25,669 nt of DNA, from positions 1-25,669 of the forward strand of contig JALXFQ010000091.1 in assembly GCA_027067235.1 (NCBI GenBank), in the 5' to 3' direction. How positions within the stretch are numbered: the first letter of the stretch is position 1; each line of letters begins with the position of its first letter. The notes under the pieces are model-generated. The model made no database searches, was not told the origin of the DNA, and was given only the letters and a program-made list of their open reading frames with translations. This document shows, one piece after another, positions 15,261-21,959 of the stretch. Both the position numbers and the translations under genes were made by a program. Origin of the DNA: Gammaproteobacteria bacterium (GTDB lineage Bacteria; Pseudomonadota; Gammaproteobacteria; QOAV01).

Positions 15261-17669
15261 ATGCGCGCCATCCCGGTTCTAGTTCTGTTTCTGATGAGTC
15301 TGTCCGCGCATGCGGAATACCTGCCGCGGCATCACAAGGTGCAATGCGGTACGGACTTTCTGTGTCCGCCGGGCCTGGAGAGGCGGGTGGATTTCTGGGC
15401 CGATGTGTTTTCCCTGCACAATACGGATACGGCGGTATTCCATGATCGCAAGGTGCCGGAGCGGGTGTATTCAGTACTGCATCGCAAGGGCGCCTGTGGC
15501 GGCCGCAACACGCCGCCGGATATCAGACGCGAGCGCAAACGTCTTGCCGCCTTGCTGGAATCGGTTGCAGGGAAAAAGGCTGCCGGCAGCGCCATGCAGG
15601 GCGAGGAAAAACATATTGCCGATCTGTTTGCCGGCGAGCGCGTTCCGGAGATACGCAAGGCAGCAGACCGCATTCGCTGCCAGACCGGCAATGCCAATCG
15701 CTTTCGCGAGGGGGTGCGCCGTTTTGGCGAGCACAAGTCCCGGGTGGCGCAGGCGCTGAAGGAATTCGGCCTGCCCGATGGCGTACAGTATCTGCCGTTT
15801 GTGGAATCTTCCTACAATCCCGAGGCCTATTCCCGGGTGGGCGCCGCCGGCCTGTGGCAGTTGATGCCGGCCACTGCCCGCCATCTGGGGCTGGAGGTGA
15901 ACCCGGTGCTGGATGAGCGCATGGACCCGGAGCTGGCAACGCTGGCCGCCATTCGCTATCTGCAGCACAGTTTCGAGGTGCTGGCCCCGGCGGCGCGTGA
16001 AATCAGGCCGGATGTGAGCAAGGCCGAAATCTTTCCGTTCGTGATCACTTCATACAATTACGGCGTCAATGGCATGCTGCGCGCCATGCGCGCAGTGGGC
16101 GTCGATTTTGTCAAGGTGCTGGAAAACTACAAAAGCGAGAGTTTTCAGGTGGCGGTTAAGAATTTCTACGCCAGTTTTCTGGCGGCGCGCCACGTGGCGA
16201 CGCACGCGGATCAGTATTTTTCCGGCGTCGCGCAAAAGCGGCCACGGGAAACGGTCCGGTTTGCCCTGAAGCAGCCGTTGCGGGTGAGTACCGTGATTTC
16301 GCATTTTGGCGTTTCCAGAGAAAAGCTGAAAAAGCTGAATCCGGCGCTGACCAGCGGCGTGTGGAAGGGCCAGCATCTGATCCCGCGCGGTTATGTGTTA
16401 CGTTTGCCAAAAAAACGACTGGGTTCCTGGGACAGTAAAATTGCCGCTCTGCAGAAAAGGCCGGCGGACCAGCCCCCGCGACAGTTGCAGCATTATCGCG
16501 TGCGCAAGGGCGATTCAGCCTGCGGCATCGCACACAGATACAAGGTGAGCTGCCGTCAGTTGATCAAGGAAAACCGCCTGGGCAGGCGCGGTTTCATCCG
16601 CATCGGCCAGATCCTGACCATCCCCGGCGGCAGCATCGTGCTGAAAAAAACCATTGCCGACGCGCGTCAGCGCATTTTTGGTGGCAAGGCTTTTTCCACC
16701 GACGCCATCATGGATCTGCCGGTGGCCGTGGTGCGTACACCTGACCGCACTTACCGCGTGGCCAAAGGCGATACCGCCTGCGCGGTGGCGAAAAAATTCA
16801 GTATGGCATGCGCTGATCTGGCGCGCCTGAACCATCTGGGAAAGGACAAGAAGCTGGTGGCGGGACAGCTGTTGACGATCCCGGGCGAGGAAAAAAGAGT
16901 GGTGCGGTCGTCTGCTGCAGAAGAGCATGGCGCCACGCCGGCGGTTGCCGCGGCGGGCAGCGCCGCCAAACAGCGCAAGCGGGCCGTCCCGTCGCCTCGG
17001 CACCCGCCCACGCCGCCGCATCAGCAGGCGCGGAAGGACCGCAAGTCCGGCGGAAGCAGAGCCATTGTGCTGGCTGAACTGCTGGCAAAAAAAGCCCGGC
17101 CAGAGCCGGAGAAAAAGGCTGAACCCGGCGGCAGTGATATGTTTGACTCCATGACGGCCGAGTCGCCGAATGATCAGCAATCGGATTCCACGGCGCAGGA
17201 AGTGGCGCAATCATTCGGTTCCACCGACCAGTATTATGTGACCAGAAAAGGCAAGGGCAAAAAGGCGCGCTGGCAGTTGCGGGTGCAGCCAGATGAAACA
17301 CTCGGGCATTACGCGGACTGGCTGGGGGGCGGTGTCTCCAGCAGCATACGGCGTCTCAACGGCATCAAAAAGGGTCGGTTCGTGCAGCTTGGACAGAAAC
17401 TGAACCTGCCGATCAGAAATGAAGCGCAAAAGCATCAGTTCGAGGAAAAGCGCATTGCCTATCATCGTGCGCTGCAGTCGCAGTTCTTTGAGCATTTCAG
17501 GGTGACCGGCAGCAAGATCTATGCGTTTCAGCCCGGCGATTCAGGCGTCAATATCGCCGATCGTTTCAAGGTGCCGCTATGGCTGCTGCGGCGCTTCAAC
17601 CCGGATATACTCCGGCCGCGCCACAAGGTGGGAGAGAAAGTGGTGCTGCCGCTTATCGAGGCGCGTTGA
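15261..17669 (+). CDS. MltD-like lytic transglycosylase with five LysM-like repeats
   Basis: An 802-aa secreted peptidoglycan lytic transglycosylase, which would cleave the MurNAc-GlcNAc bond with 1,6-anhydro formation. Residues 1-18 are a signal peptide ending AHA. The SLT domain has the catalytic glutamate in FVESSYNP (E182), AAGLWQLMPATAR and SYNYGVNGM. LysM-like repeats follow at about 340-385, 411-456, 497-542, 673-718 and 752-800. The second and third carry two cysteines each (GDSACGIAHRYKVSC, GDTACAVAKKFSMAC). A low-complexity basic linker separates repeats 3 and 4. An in-frame ATG 25 codons upstream (15186) would disrupt the signal peptide. The gene end overlaps the convergent osmC-like gene by 17 bp. 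It is longer than E. coli MltD (two LysM) and has no lipobox. Confidence 0.9.
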   Translation: MRAIPVLVLFLMSLSAHAEYLPRHHKVQCGTDFLCPPGLERRVDFWADVFSLHNTDTAVFHDRKVPERVYSVLHRKGACGGRNTPPDIRRERKRLAALLESVAGKKAAGSAMQGEEKHIADLFAGERVPEIRKAADRIRCQTGNANRFREGVRRFGEHKSRVAQALKEFGLPDGVQYLPFVESSYNPEAYSRVGAAGLWQLMPATARHLGLEVNPVLDERMDPELATLAAIRYLQHSFEVLAPAAREIRPDVSKAEIFPFVITSYNYGVNGMLRAMRAVGVDFVKVLENYKSESFQVAVKNFYASFLAARHVATHADQYFSGVAQKRPRETVRFALKQPLRVSTVISHFGVSREKLKKLNPALTSGVWKGQHLIPRGYVLRLPKKRLGSWDSKIAALQKRPADQPPRQLQHYRVRKGDSACGIAHRYKVSCRQLIKENRLGRRGFIRIGQILTIPGGSIVLKKTIADARQRIFGGKAFSTDAIMDLPVAVVRTPDRTYRVAKGDTACAVAKKFSMACADLARLNHLGKDKKLVAGQLLTIPGEEKRVVRSSAAEEHGATPAVAAAGSAAKQRKRAVPSPRHPPTPPHQQARKDRKSGGSRAIVLAELLAKKARPEPEKKAEPGGSDMFDSMTAESPNDQQSDSTAQEVAQSFGSTDQYYVTRKGKGKKARWQLRVQPDETLGHYADWLGGGVSSSIRRLNGIKKGRFVQLGQKLNLPIRNEAQKHQFEEKRIAYHRALQSQFFEHFRVTGSKIYAFQPGDSGVNIADRFKVPLWLLRRFNPDILRPRHKVGEKVVLPLIEAR

Positions 17670-18036
17670 AAACACGGGTCTCGATTTCAACGCAATCGTG
17701 TATGCTGTTGTGGATGGTGCATTGCCGGGCAACGCGCTGCGCAGCCTTGATGCGTGAATCCGGCAATGGCTCCCAGAAAATGTCCATGATGATTTTCTGG
17801 TAGCGGGTGGGGTTTTCGGTAAATTGCCAGGACAGTTTCATGTGGATAGTTTCCGGGTCGATATCCTGACGATCGCCGTACACAGCCAGGGTGGCGTAGG
17901 TGCAGCGGCCAAGAGAGGCCACGAACATGGCCAGAGCGCTGAAATACAGTGCCGGGTTGTTGCTGCTGATGTCCAGTCCTTCTTCTTCAAAATGCGACAT
18001 TTCCAGTTGCTTGTCGCCGGATAGCTGTATTTTCAT
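17653..18036 (-). CDS. OsmC-family thiol peroxidase-like protein
   Basis: A 127-aa OsmC/Ohr-fold protein. The two conserved redox cysteines of the family are present: C45 in ASLGRCTYATL and C106 in RQCTIHNSI. Members reduce organic or fatty-acid hydroperoxides with lipoyl or other dithiol partners, but this short subgroup is uncharacterised and activity is inferred. The first ATG (18036) is preferred because related short OsmC proteins begin with a comparable MKI-LSG strand; an internal ATG at 18000 is possible. Neither has a clear ribosome site. The start codon shares CATG with the divergent DUF423 gene, and the 3' end overlaps the transglycosylase gene. Confidence 0.85.
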   Translation of the reverse strand: MKIQLSGDKQLEMSHFEEEGLDISSNNPALYFSALAMFVASLGRCTYATLAVYGDRQDIDPETIHMKLSWQFTENPTRYQKIIMDIFWEPLPDSRIKAAQRVARQCTIHNSIHDCVEIETRVFNAPR

Positions 18037-18409
18037 GAATAAATCAAGTCTGATCTTCGGAACCGTGTTTGCTTTTCTGGCAGTGGCGCTGGGCGCTTTT
18101 GGCGCCCATGGCCTGAAGCACCTGATTTCGCCGCAGGCGCTGGCGCTATGGCATACCGCCGTACAGTACCAGATGTTTCATGCTCTGGCTTTACTGCTGA
18201 TCGGGCTGCTGGCGCGGTTTCTGCCCGATTCCAGAATGCCCGGCCGGGCCGCCCGCGCAATGATTGCTGGCATCGTACTTTTCTCCGGCAGCCTGTATGC
18301 GCTGGCCCTGACCGGTATTGGCAAGCTGGGCATGATCACGCCGTTCGGCGGTATGGCTTTCCTGCTCGGCTGGCTGTTTCTGCTGGTGGCTGTATGGAAA
18401 GCGGAATAA
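18035..18409 (+). CDS. DUF423 family membrane protein
   Basis: A 124-aa inner-membrane protein of the DUF423 (YgdD) family with four predicted helices and the signature AVALGAFGAHGLK near the N-terminus (about 14-26), followed by WHTAVQYQMFHALALL and a C-terminal ITPFGGMAFLLGWL. No function is established for the family. The ATG at 18035 gives the usual family N-terminus. It overlaps the divergent osmC-like start codon, so any promoter and ribosome site must lie inside that gene. It ends 10 bp before the convergent trxC. Confidence 0.92.
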   Translation: MNKSSLIFGTVFAFLAVALGAFGAHGLKHLISPQALALWHTAVQYQMFHALALLLIGLLARFLPDSRMPGRAARAMIAGIVLFSGSLYALALTGIGKLGMITPFGGMAFLLGWLFLLVAVWKAE

Positions 18410-18419
18410 CCCGGCTGGT

Positions 18420-18854
18420 TCAGGCGAACTGGCGCGCCCACTGCACCAGCGAGCGGGCATCCATTGCGCCGGACTGTCGCGTGATTTCCTGGCCGCCGCG
18501 GAAAACCGCCAGCGTGGGAATGCTGCGGATATTGAAGCGTGCAGCGATATCCTGCGCCTGCTCCGTATCCAGTTTGGCCAGTCGCATGTGCGGTTCCAGT
18601 TCAGCCGCCGCCTGGGCAAATGCCGGCGCCATCATCTTGCAGGGGCCACACCATTGCGCCCAGAAATCGACAATGACCGGGATGTCATTGCGGGTGATGT
18701 GTTTGTCGAAATTGGCGCTGTTCAGGGCGACCGGTTCGCCACTGAACAGCGCCTGTTTGCAGCGGCCGCATTTCGGGTTTGCCGATAATTTGTCTGCCGG
18801 AATACGATTGACGCTGTCGCAACGGGGACAGACGATATGCTTGCTTTCAGCCAT
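18420..18854 (-). CDS. trxC: Thioredoxin 2 (TrxC)
   Basis: A 144-aa cytoplasmic disulfide reductase with the N-terminal zinc-binding motif of TrxC (C9-PRC12 ... C29-GRC32) followed by a thioredoxin domain whose active site is W68-CGPC72. The domain continues with cis-proline segment RSIPTLAVFRGG. In E. coli trxC belongs to the OxyR regulon; no OxyR site was recognised here. The ATG at 18854 gives the normal family start; a longer reading to 18935 would add 27 hydrophobic residues over the divergent spacer. It converges on the DUF423 gene. Confidence 0.95.
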   Translation of the reverse strand: MAESKHIVCPRCDSVNRIPADKLSANPKCGRCKQALFSGEPVALNSANFDKHITRNDIPVIVDFWAQWCGPCKMMAPAFAQAAAELEPHMRLAKLDTEQAQDIAARFNIRSIPTLAVFRGGQEITRQSGAMDARSLVQWARQFA

Positions 18855-18928
18855 TTTCTTAAACGCTTGTTTGAATGATACTGGCTTATATGGGGCGGGG
18901 TAGAACGAAATCAACAGGCAAGCAGATA

Positions 18929-19663
18929 ATGCCAAACAGAGGTGAAATTGTTCTGTATCTGGCAGAAATTCCCGATCCGGCTGCCGTCGAGTGTATGGAT
19001 TTCAGTTGTCTGAGCCAGCAGGAACGTCAGCGCGCAGACCGTTTTGTACGCGAGGAAAAACGGCGCAGTTTCCTGTTTTCGCACTGGTTTTTGCGGCAGA
19101 TGCTGGGGCAGATGCTGGGCGTGTCACCTTCGGCTGTGGATTTTGACCGGGGTGAACATGGCAAACCCTTTCTTTGCGGGCGCCATCTGAACGCCGGTGT
19201 GCATTTCAACCTTTCCCACTCTGGCGAACGGCTGTTGGCGGGCATCGCTGATACGCCTCTGGGCGTGGATATCGAGCGCATGCGTGACAAGCTGGATTAT
19301 CTGCGTTTTTCCCGACGTTTCTTTTCACCGCTTGAACAGGAGCAGCTCAGGGCTGTGCCGGCCGCGGATCGGCAGCGCGCCTTTTTTGACGGCTGGACCC
19401 GGAAAGAGGCATTTCTGAAAGCCATGGGTTGTGGTTTGACTCTGGGCCTGGATCAGTTCGACGTCAGCCTGGCGCCCGTGGCCAGGGATGCGTTGCTGGC
19501 GACGCACTACAGCGCAGAGGTTCGGCATCGCTGGTTGTTGCGGTCGCTGACGGTTGGTGGCAACTATCGGGCGGCGGTGGCGTGGCAGGGGGCGGATCGC
19601 CAAATACGACTGAACACTTTTCGGGCAGGCATAAAAAAGGGCGCCGAAGCGCCCTTTTTCTGA
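18929..19663 (+). CDS. Sfp-type 4'-phosphopantetheinyl transferase
   Basis: The enzyme transfers the phosphopantetheine arm of coenzyme A to a serine of carrier proteins. The 244-aa length and two-half architecture fit the Sfp/EntD class. Motifs seen are GKPFL (78-82), FNLSHSGE (93-100), GVDIE with D114 and E116 for magnesium, and WTRKEAFLKAMG with W156, K159, E160 and K164. No polyketide, non-ribosomal peptide or fatty-acid gene is in the window, so the carrier target is unknown. The ATG at 18929 follows AGG at suitable spacing. The last codons (product ending KKGAEAPFF) encode a complete terminator hairpin. Confidence 0.93.
   Translation: MPNRGEIVLYLAEIPDPAAVECMDFSCLSQQERQRADRFVREEKRRSFLFSHWFLRQMLGQMLGVSPSAVDFDRGEHGKPFLCGRHLNAGVHFNLSHSGERLLAGIADTPLGVDIERMRDKLDYLRFSRRFFSPLEQEQLRAVPAADRQRAFFDGWTRKEAFLKAMGCGLTLGLDQFDVSLAPVARDALLATHYSAEVRHRWLLRSLTVGGNYRAAVAWQGADRQIRLNTFRAGIKKGAEAPFF
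19633..19660. terminator. Bidirectional intrinsic terminator inside the PPTase 3' end
   Basis: AAAAAA, GGGCGC, a CGAA loop, GCGCCC and TTTTT form a 6-bp GC stem extended by A-T pairs. On the minus strand the loop is TTCG closed by C-G, the exceptionally stable UUCG tetraloop, and a T6 tract follows; on the plus strand T5 follows. It lies 32 bp after the minus-strand sulfur-globule-like gene and also ends the PPTase transcript. The PPTase stop codon is just beyond the stem. Confidence 0.9.
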
Positions 19664-19692
19664 CCCCGAAGAGTCAGACTTGCCAGAGTCGC

Positions 19693-20142
19693 TTACTTGG
19701 CAGCCGCATCGCCTTTGCAGGGAGCTGCCTTGATAGCGGCGGAAGGAGCCTGAGCCGGAGCTGCAGCCTTCGGAGCATAGTAGCCACGAGGTGCATAGTA
19801 GGCGCTGTCGCCGTTGTAGCCGGCATACTGGCCCTGGTAGCGGCCGTTGCCATAGTAGTCGCCGTTGCCACGGCCTTGCCAATCGGTATCAGCGTCAGCG
19901 TCCATGTCGGTTTCAGCGTCCATGTTGATGTTCATGCTGAAAGAACCTTTACCGTGACCCTTGCCGTGGCCCTTACCCTTGCCACGACCGTCGAAATCGC
20001 CGGAGCCATTGGTGTCGCCATAACCCCAGCCGTCGCCCCAGCCATTGGAGTTGTTGTCGCCGAAAAAAGGCATGTCGCTGGCCTGAGCCATGGAAGAAGC
20101 AGATACCAGAGCAGCCAGTGCAATCATCTTGGTCAGTTTCAT
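19693..20142 (-). CDS. Sulfur globule protein-like secreted protein
   Basis: A 149-aa low-complexity secreted protein. Residues 1-21 are a signal peptide ending AQA. The mature part starts DMPFFGDNNSNGWGDGW, continues through GKGHGKGHGKG repeats, an Asp-rich stretch (MDAETDMDADADTDW), Tyr/Gly repeats (YYGNGRYQGQY) and an Ala/Pro tail. This composition and the MPFFG...NGWG opening resemble sulfur globule envelope proteins of sulfur-oxidising gammaproteobacteria, which coat intracellular periplasmic sulfur deposits; this is by resemblance only. It has its own ribosome site (AGGGA) and a strong terminator 32 bp downstream, so it is monocistronic and perhaps highly expressed. A calcium-binding or other cell-surface role is the main alternative. 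Confidence 0.7.
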   Translation of the reverse strand: MKLTKMIALAALVSASSMAQASDMPFFGDNNSNGWGDGWGYGDTNGSGDFDGRGKGKGHGKGHGKGSFSMNINMDAETDMDADADTDWQGRGNGDYYGNGRYQGQYAGYNGDSAYYAPRGYYAPKAAAPAQAPSAAIKAAPCKGDAAAK

Positions 20143-20205
20143 TTTGAAATCCCTATAGTCTAAGTGTGTGTGAAAACGATTAAAAAAACCAGTTCTGCCA
20201 CCCCG

Positions 20206-20234
20206 TTGGTCAGCAGATGTAGTTAGAATATAAT
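20206..20234 (+). promoter_or_regulatory. Promoter candidate, TTGGTC-N17-TATAAT
   Basis: A consensus -10 (TATAAT, 20229-20234) is spaced 17 bp from TTGGTC (20206-20211). The expected start near 20241 would make an RNA reading into the hairpin at 20320-20373. No gene with a convincing start follows until hns at 20840, about 600 nt away. Confidence 0.45.
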
Positions 20235-20319
20235 AAAATTCTTATATAAGCAATCAGTAATTATCAATTAGTTCCGGGACGGATGGGGTAGGTGGCCTAT
20301 CTCCATGGAGAGGGTGTAT

Positions 20320-20373
20320 GCGCCGCGCCAGGTTGTCCGGGCTGAGACGCCGGACGACAGGCGGAGCCGGCGC
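20320..20373 (+). other. Long imperfect hairpin, 19 bp of stem
   Basis: The element pairs GCGCCG (20320-20325) with CGGCGC (20368-20373), CGCC (20326-20329) with GGCG (20360-20363), and GTTGTCCGG (20332-20340) with CCGGACGAC (20350-20358). This leaves a 9-nt loop, a 4-nt bulge and one T-G wobble. It has no T tract, so it is not a terminator. It may be part of an unknown structured RNA or an untranslated leader; no known RNA family was recognised. Confidence 0.5.
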
Positions 20374-20562
20374 AGTCGCGCCCGTGCCGGGTCAGCTATA
20401 TATAAGGAACAACTGCGAACCCGTCGGGGCTTCCTGGCAAGGCATCGACAATCAATAAGGTCCATGTTTAGTTGGGCGTCTTTTCCCGGCATCGCGCCCC
20501 GCATTCCCGGTGATGCAGTCACCCGATCGCGCGGCTGTTCCGGAATGCCTGTTTCTCAGGAG

Positions 20563-20802
20563 TTAAGGAAGTTCTGAACAAATCAAGATGGCCGCGCGCC
20601 GGTTAAAAGTGCCCTGATCCGCCGCGAAGTTCGCCGTAATAGAACAATTCACAACCCACTTCGCAACATATCGAAATGCTTTTTCCGCAGCTTTCGCCTC
20701 ATCCGAATTAATCAGAGCTTGCTTAAATAAATCGGGTCTGGATTGAATCGTCGTTTGCAAAATGGCTGGATTATAAATAATATATGCCGCGCCGGTATTC
20801 AA
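20563..20802 (-). CDS. Doubtful small ORF or gene remnant, 79 aa
   Basis: Not recognised. The frame starts with TTG right after an in-frame TAA, has no ribosome site, and would give a protein with the segment RPDLFKQALINSDEAKAAEKAF and two cysteines. The residue mix is more protein-like than the Arg-rich frames found in shadows, so a decayed gene fragment is possible. Translation is not supported. Confidence 0.2.
   Translation of the reverse strand: MNTGAAYIIYNPAILQTTIQSRPDLFKQALINSDEAKAAEKAFRYVAKWVVNCSITANFAADQGTFNRRAAILICSELP
20755..20783 (+). promoter_or_regulatory. Weak promoter candidate for hns
   Basis: TTGCAA (20755-20760) and TAATAT (20778-20783) are spaced 17 bp, in a strongly AT-rich stretch about 57 bp before the hns start. 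Other overlapping AT hexamers (TATAAA at 20772-20777) are also possible, so the exact boxes are uncertain. Confidence 0.3.
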
Positions 20803-20839
20803 TTACTGCATAAAAACAGACAAGAAATGGAGAGAAACA

Positions 20840-21154
20840 ATGGCGTTACCGAATATTTCAAAACTGTCAGTCAACGAACTGAATCAGCTCATTAAGGAAG
20901 CGCAAGCGACTATTGAGAAGCGCAAGCGCGAGCAGAAGAAGGCTCTGCTGGAGAAATTCAGGGCGCAGGCGGCAAAAGAAGGCCTGAGTCTGGATGACGT
21001 GCTGGGCAAGGCTGGTTCCAAACGCAAGAAAGTCAGCCCCAAATACCGCAACCCGGCTGATCCGGCGCAAACCTGGACCGGCCGTGGTCGCAAGCCGCTT
21101 TGGGTAGTGGCGGCCCTGAAAAGCGGCAAGAAGCTGCAAGATCTGGCTATCTGA
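20840..21154 (+). CDS. H-NS-family nucleoid protein
   Basis: A 104-aa DNA-binding protein of the H-NS histone family. An N-terminal amphipathic coiled-coil region (about 8-45, rich in Lys/Glu) should drive oligomerisation. A short linker leads to the C-terminal binding domain with PKYRNPADPAQTWTGRGRKP (67-86), where the GRGRKP loop would insert into the minor groove of AT-rich DNA. The form matches the short H-NS-like proteins of betaproteobacteria and Acidithiobacillus-like bacteria more than enteric H-NS. GGAGA precedes the ATG. Such proteins silence AT-rich DNA, and its own upstream region is AT-rich, so self-regulation is plausible. Confidence 0.93.
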   Translation: MALPNISKLSVNELNQLIKEAQATIEKRKREQKKALLEKFRAQAAKEGLSLDDVLGKAGSKRKKVSPKYRNPADPAQTWTGRGRKPLWVVAALKSGKKLQDLAI

Positions 21155-21174
21155 GCAACAGCGTCATTTACCGC

Positions 21175-21203
21175 AAAAAGCCGGTGTCACGCCGGCTTTT
21201 TTT
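21175..21203. terminator. Bidirectional intrinsic terminator between hns and the methyltransferase gene
   Basis: A5, a stem of GCCGGTG with CGCCGGC (one T-G wobble, TCA loop), then T7. It lies 21 bp after the hns stop and 18 bp before the end of the convergent methyltransferase gene, and the A5 tract would give U5 on the minus strand, so it can serve both. Confidence 0.9.
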
Positions 21204-21220
21204 ATTATGCTGAATAAACA

Positions 21221-21793
21221 TTATATTCTGGTTAGAACATAAGCCGTTTCATGACGGCCGGAAGGGTGTTCCACGGTTTTCAATTGTTCGGACCAATGCC
21301 ATCGGACTGGCAGAAATAATTGTTTCAGGCTATCGGGATCACAATGATAGGGTGGTCCGCCGCGGGAAAAAGTCTGCATCCACAATGCCAGCAGAAAACC
21401 GCCGGGTTTTATCCAGCTATATAGCTGGTTTTCATATTGTTCCCAATAAACCGGATCGAGGGCGCAAAGAGAGGTTTGCTCATACACGGCGTCGAACGGC
21501 TGCTGCGCTCGCCAATGCAGCATGTCCACTTCCAGCACGGTGGCGCGCAGCCGATCTCTGGCCAGGCCGTTGCGCAGGTGTTCGATGGCGCTGGGCGCGA
21601 TATCCAGCGCGGTCACATCAAACCCGCGCCGGGCCAGTTCGATCACTTCATATCCGCGGCCACATCCGGGGACCAATAGTTTCCCCTGGCTCAATCCGGT
21701 ATGATGCAACATCAAATTCAATGCCGGACTGACATCGCCCCGGTCCCATCCGGTCTGGCCTTGGTGGTAGCGGTTTTCCCATGCCTGTTTCAT
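21221..21793 (-). CDS. TPMT-like SAM-dependent methyltransferase
   Basis: A 190-aa class I methyltransferase of the thiopurine S-methyltransferase superfamily. The N-terminal WENRYHQGQTGWDRG and the SAM-binding motif LLVPGCGRGYEVIELA (39-54) are typical, followed by VTALDIAPSAIEHL (acidic post-II motif) and the FDAVYEQTSLCALDP segment (about 99-113). Bacterial members methylate thiols, selenium, tellurium or other small molecules, and the substrate cannot be predicted here. A link with sulfur chemistry is possible but not shown. It is monocistronic and its terminator is shared with hns. Confidence 0.9.
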   Translation of the reverse strand: MKQAWENRYHQGQTGWDRGDVSPALNLMLHHTGLSQGKLLVPGCGRGYEVIELARRGFDVTALDIAPSAIEHLRNGLARDRLRATVLEVDMLHWRAQQPFDAVYEQTSLCALDPVYWEQYENQLYSWIKPGGFLLALWMQTFSRGGPPYHCDPDSLKQLFLPVRWHWSEQLKTVEHPSGRHETAYVLTRI

Positions 21794-21959
21794 ATGCGCT
21801 TTTTTACAGATCGGCCGGTCTTGGTATCGTGTTGCGGAAGAACGCGATAAATTTCTCCCGGATCATACGTTTGCGGAAAACAATTGCAACCGCAGCCGGC
21901 TTGCGCGCTGCGCTGTCCGGTTTGCCGCCGGCCCGGTGCCGGGCCGTGGCGGTGATCGC

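Larger units (their letters stand above)
20143..20839. other. Gene-poor 697-bp spacer with promoter-like and structured elements
   Basis: No convincing protein gene is visible between the sulfur-globule-like gene and hns. From left to right it holds an AT-rich segment (about 20215-20275) with a promoter candidate, a GC-rich stretch (about 20279-20580) with a long hairpin at 20320-20373 and a TATATATAA run at 20397-20405, and a second AT-rich part (about 20640-20800). Two doubtful reading frames lie inside. The base composition shifts sharply twice, unlike the rest of the window. Confidence 0.6.

Noticed and set aside
20279..20580. GC-rich spacer considered as tmRNA, RNase P RNA or 6S RNA
   Set aside because: Conserved sequence blocks of these RNAs were not found by eye.
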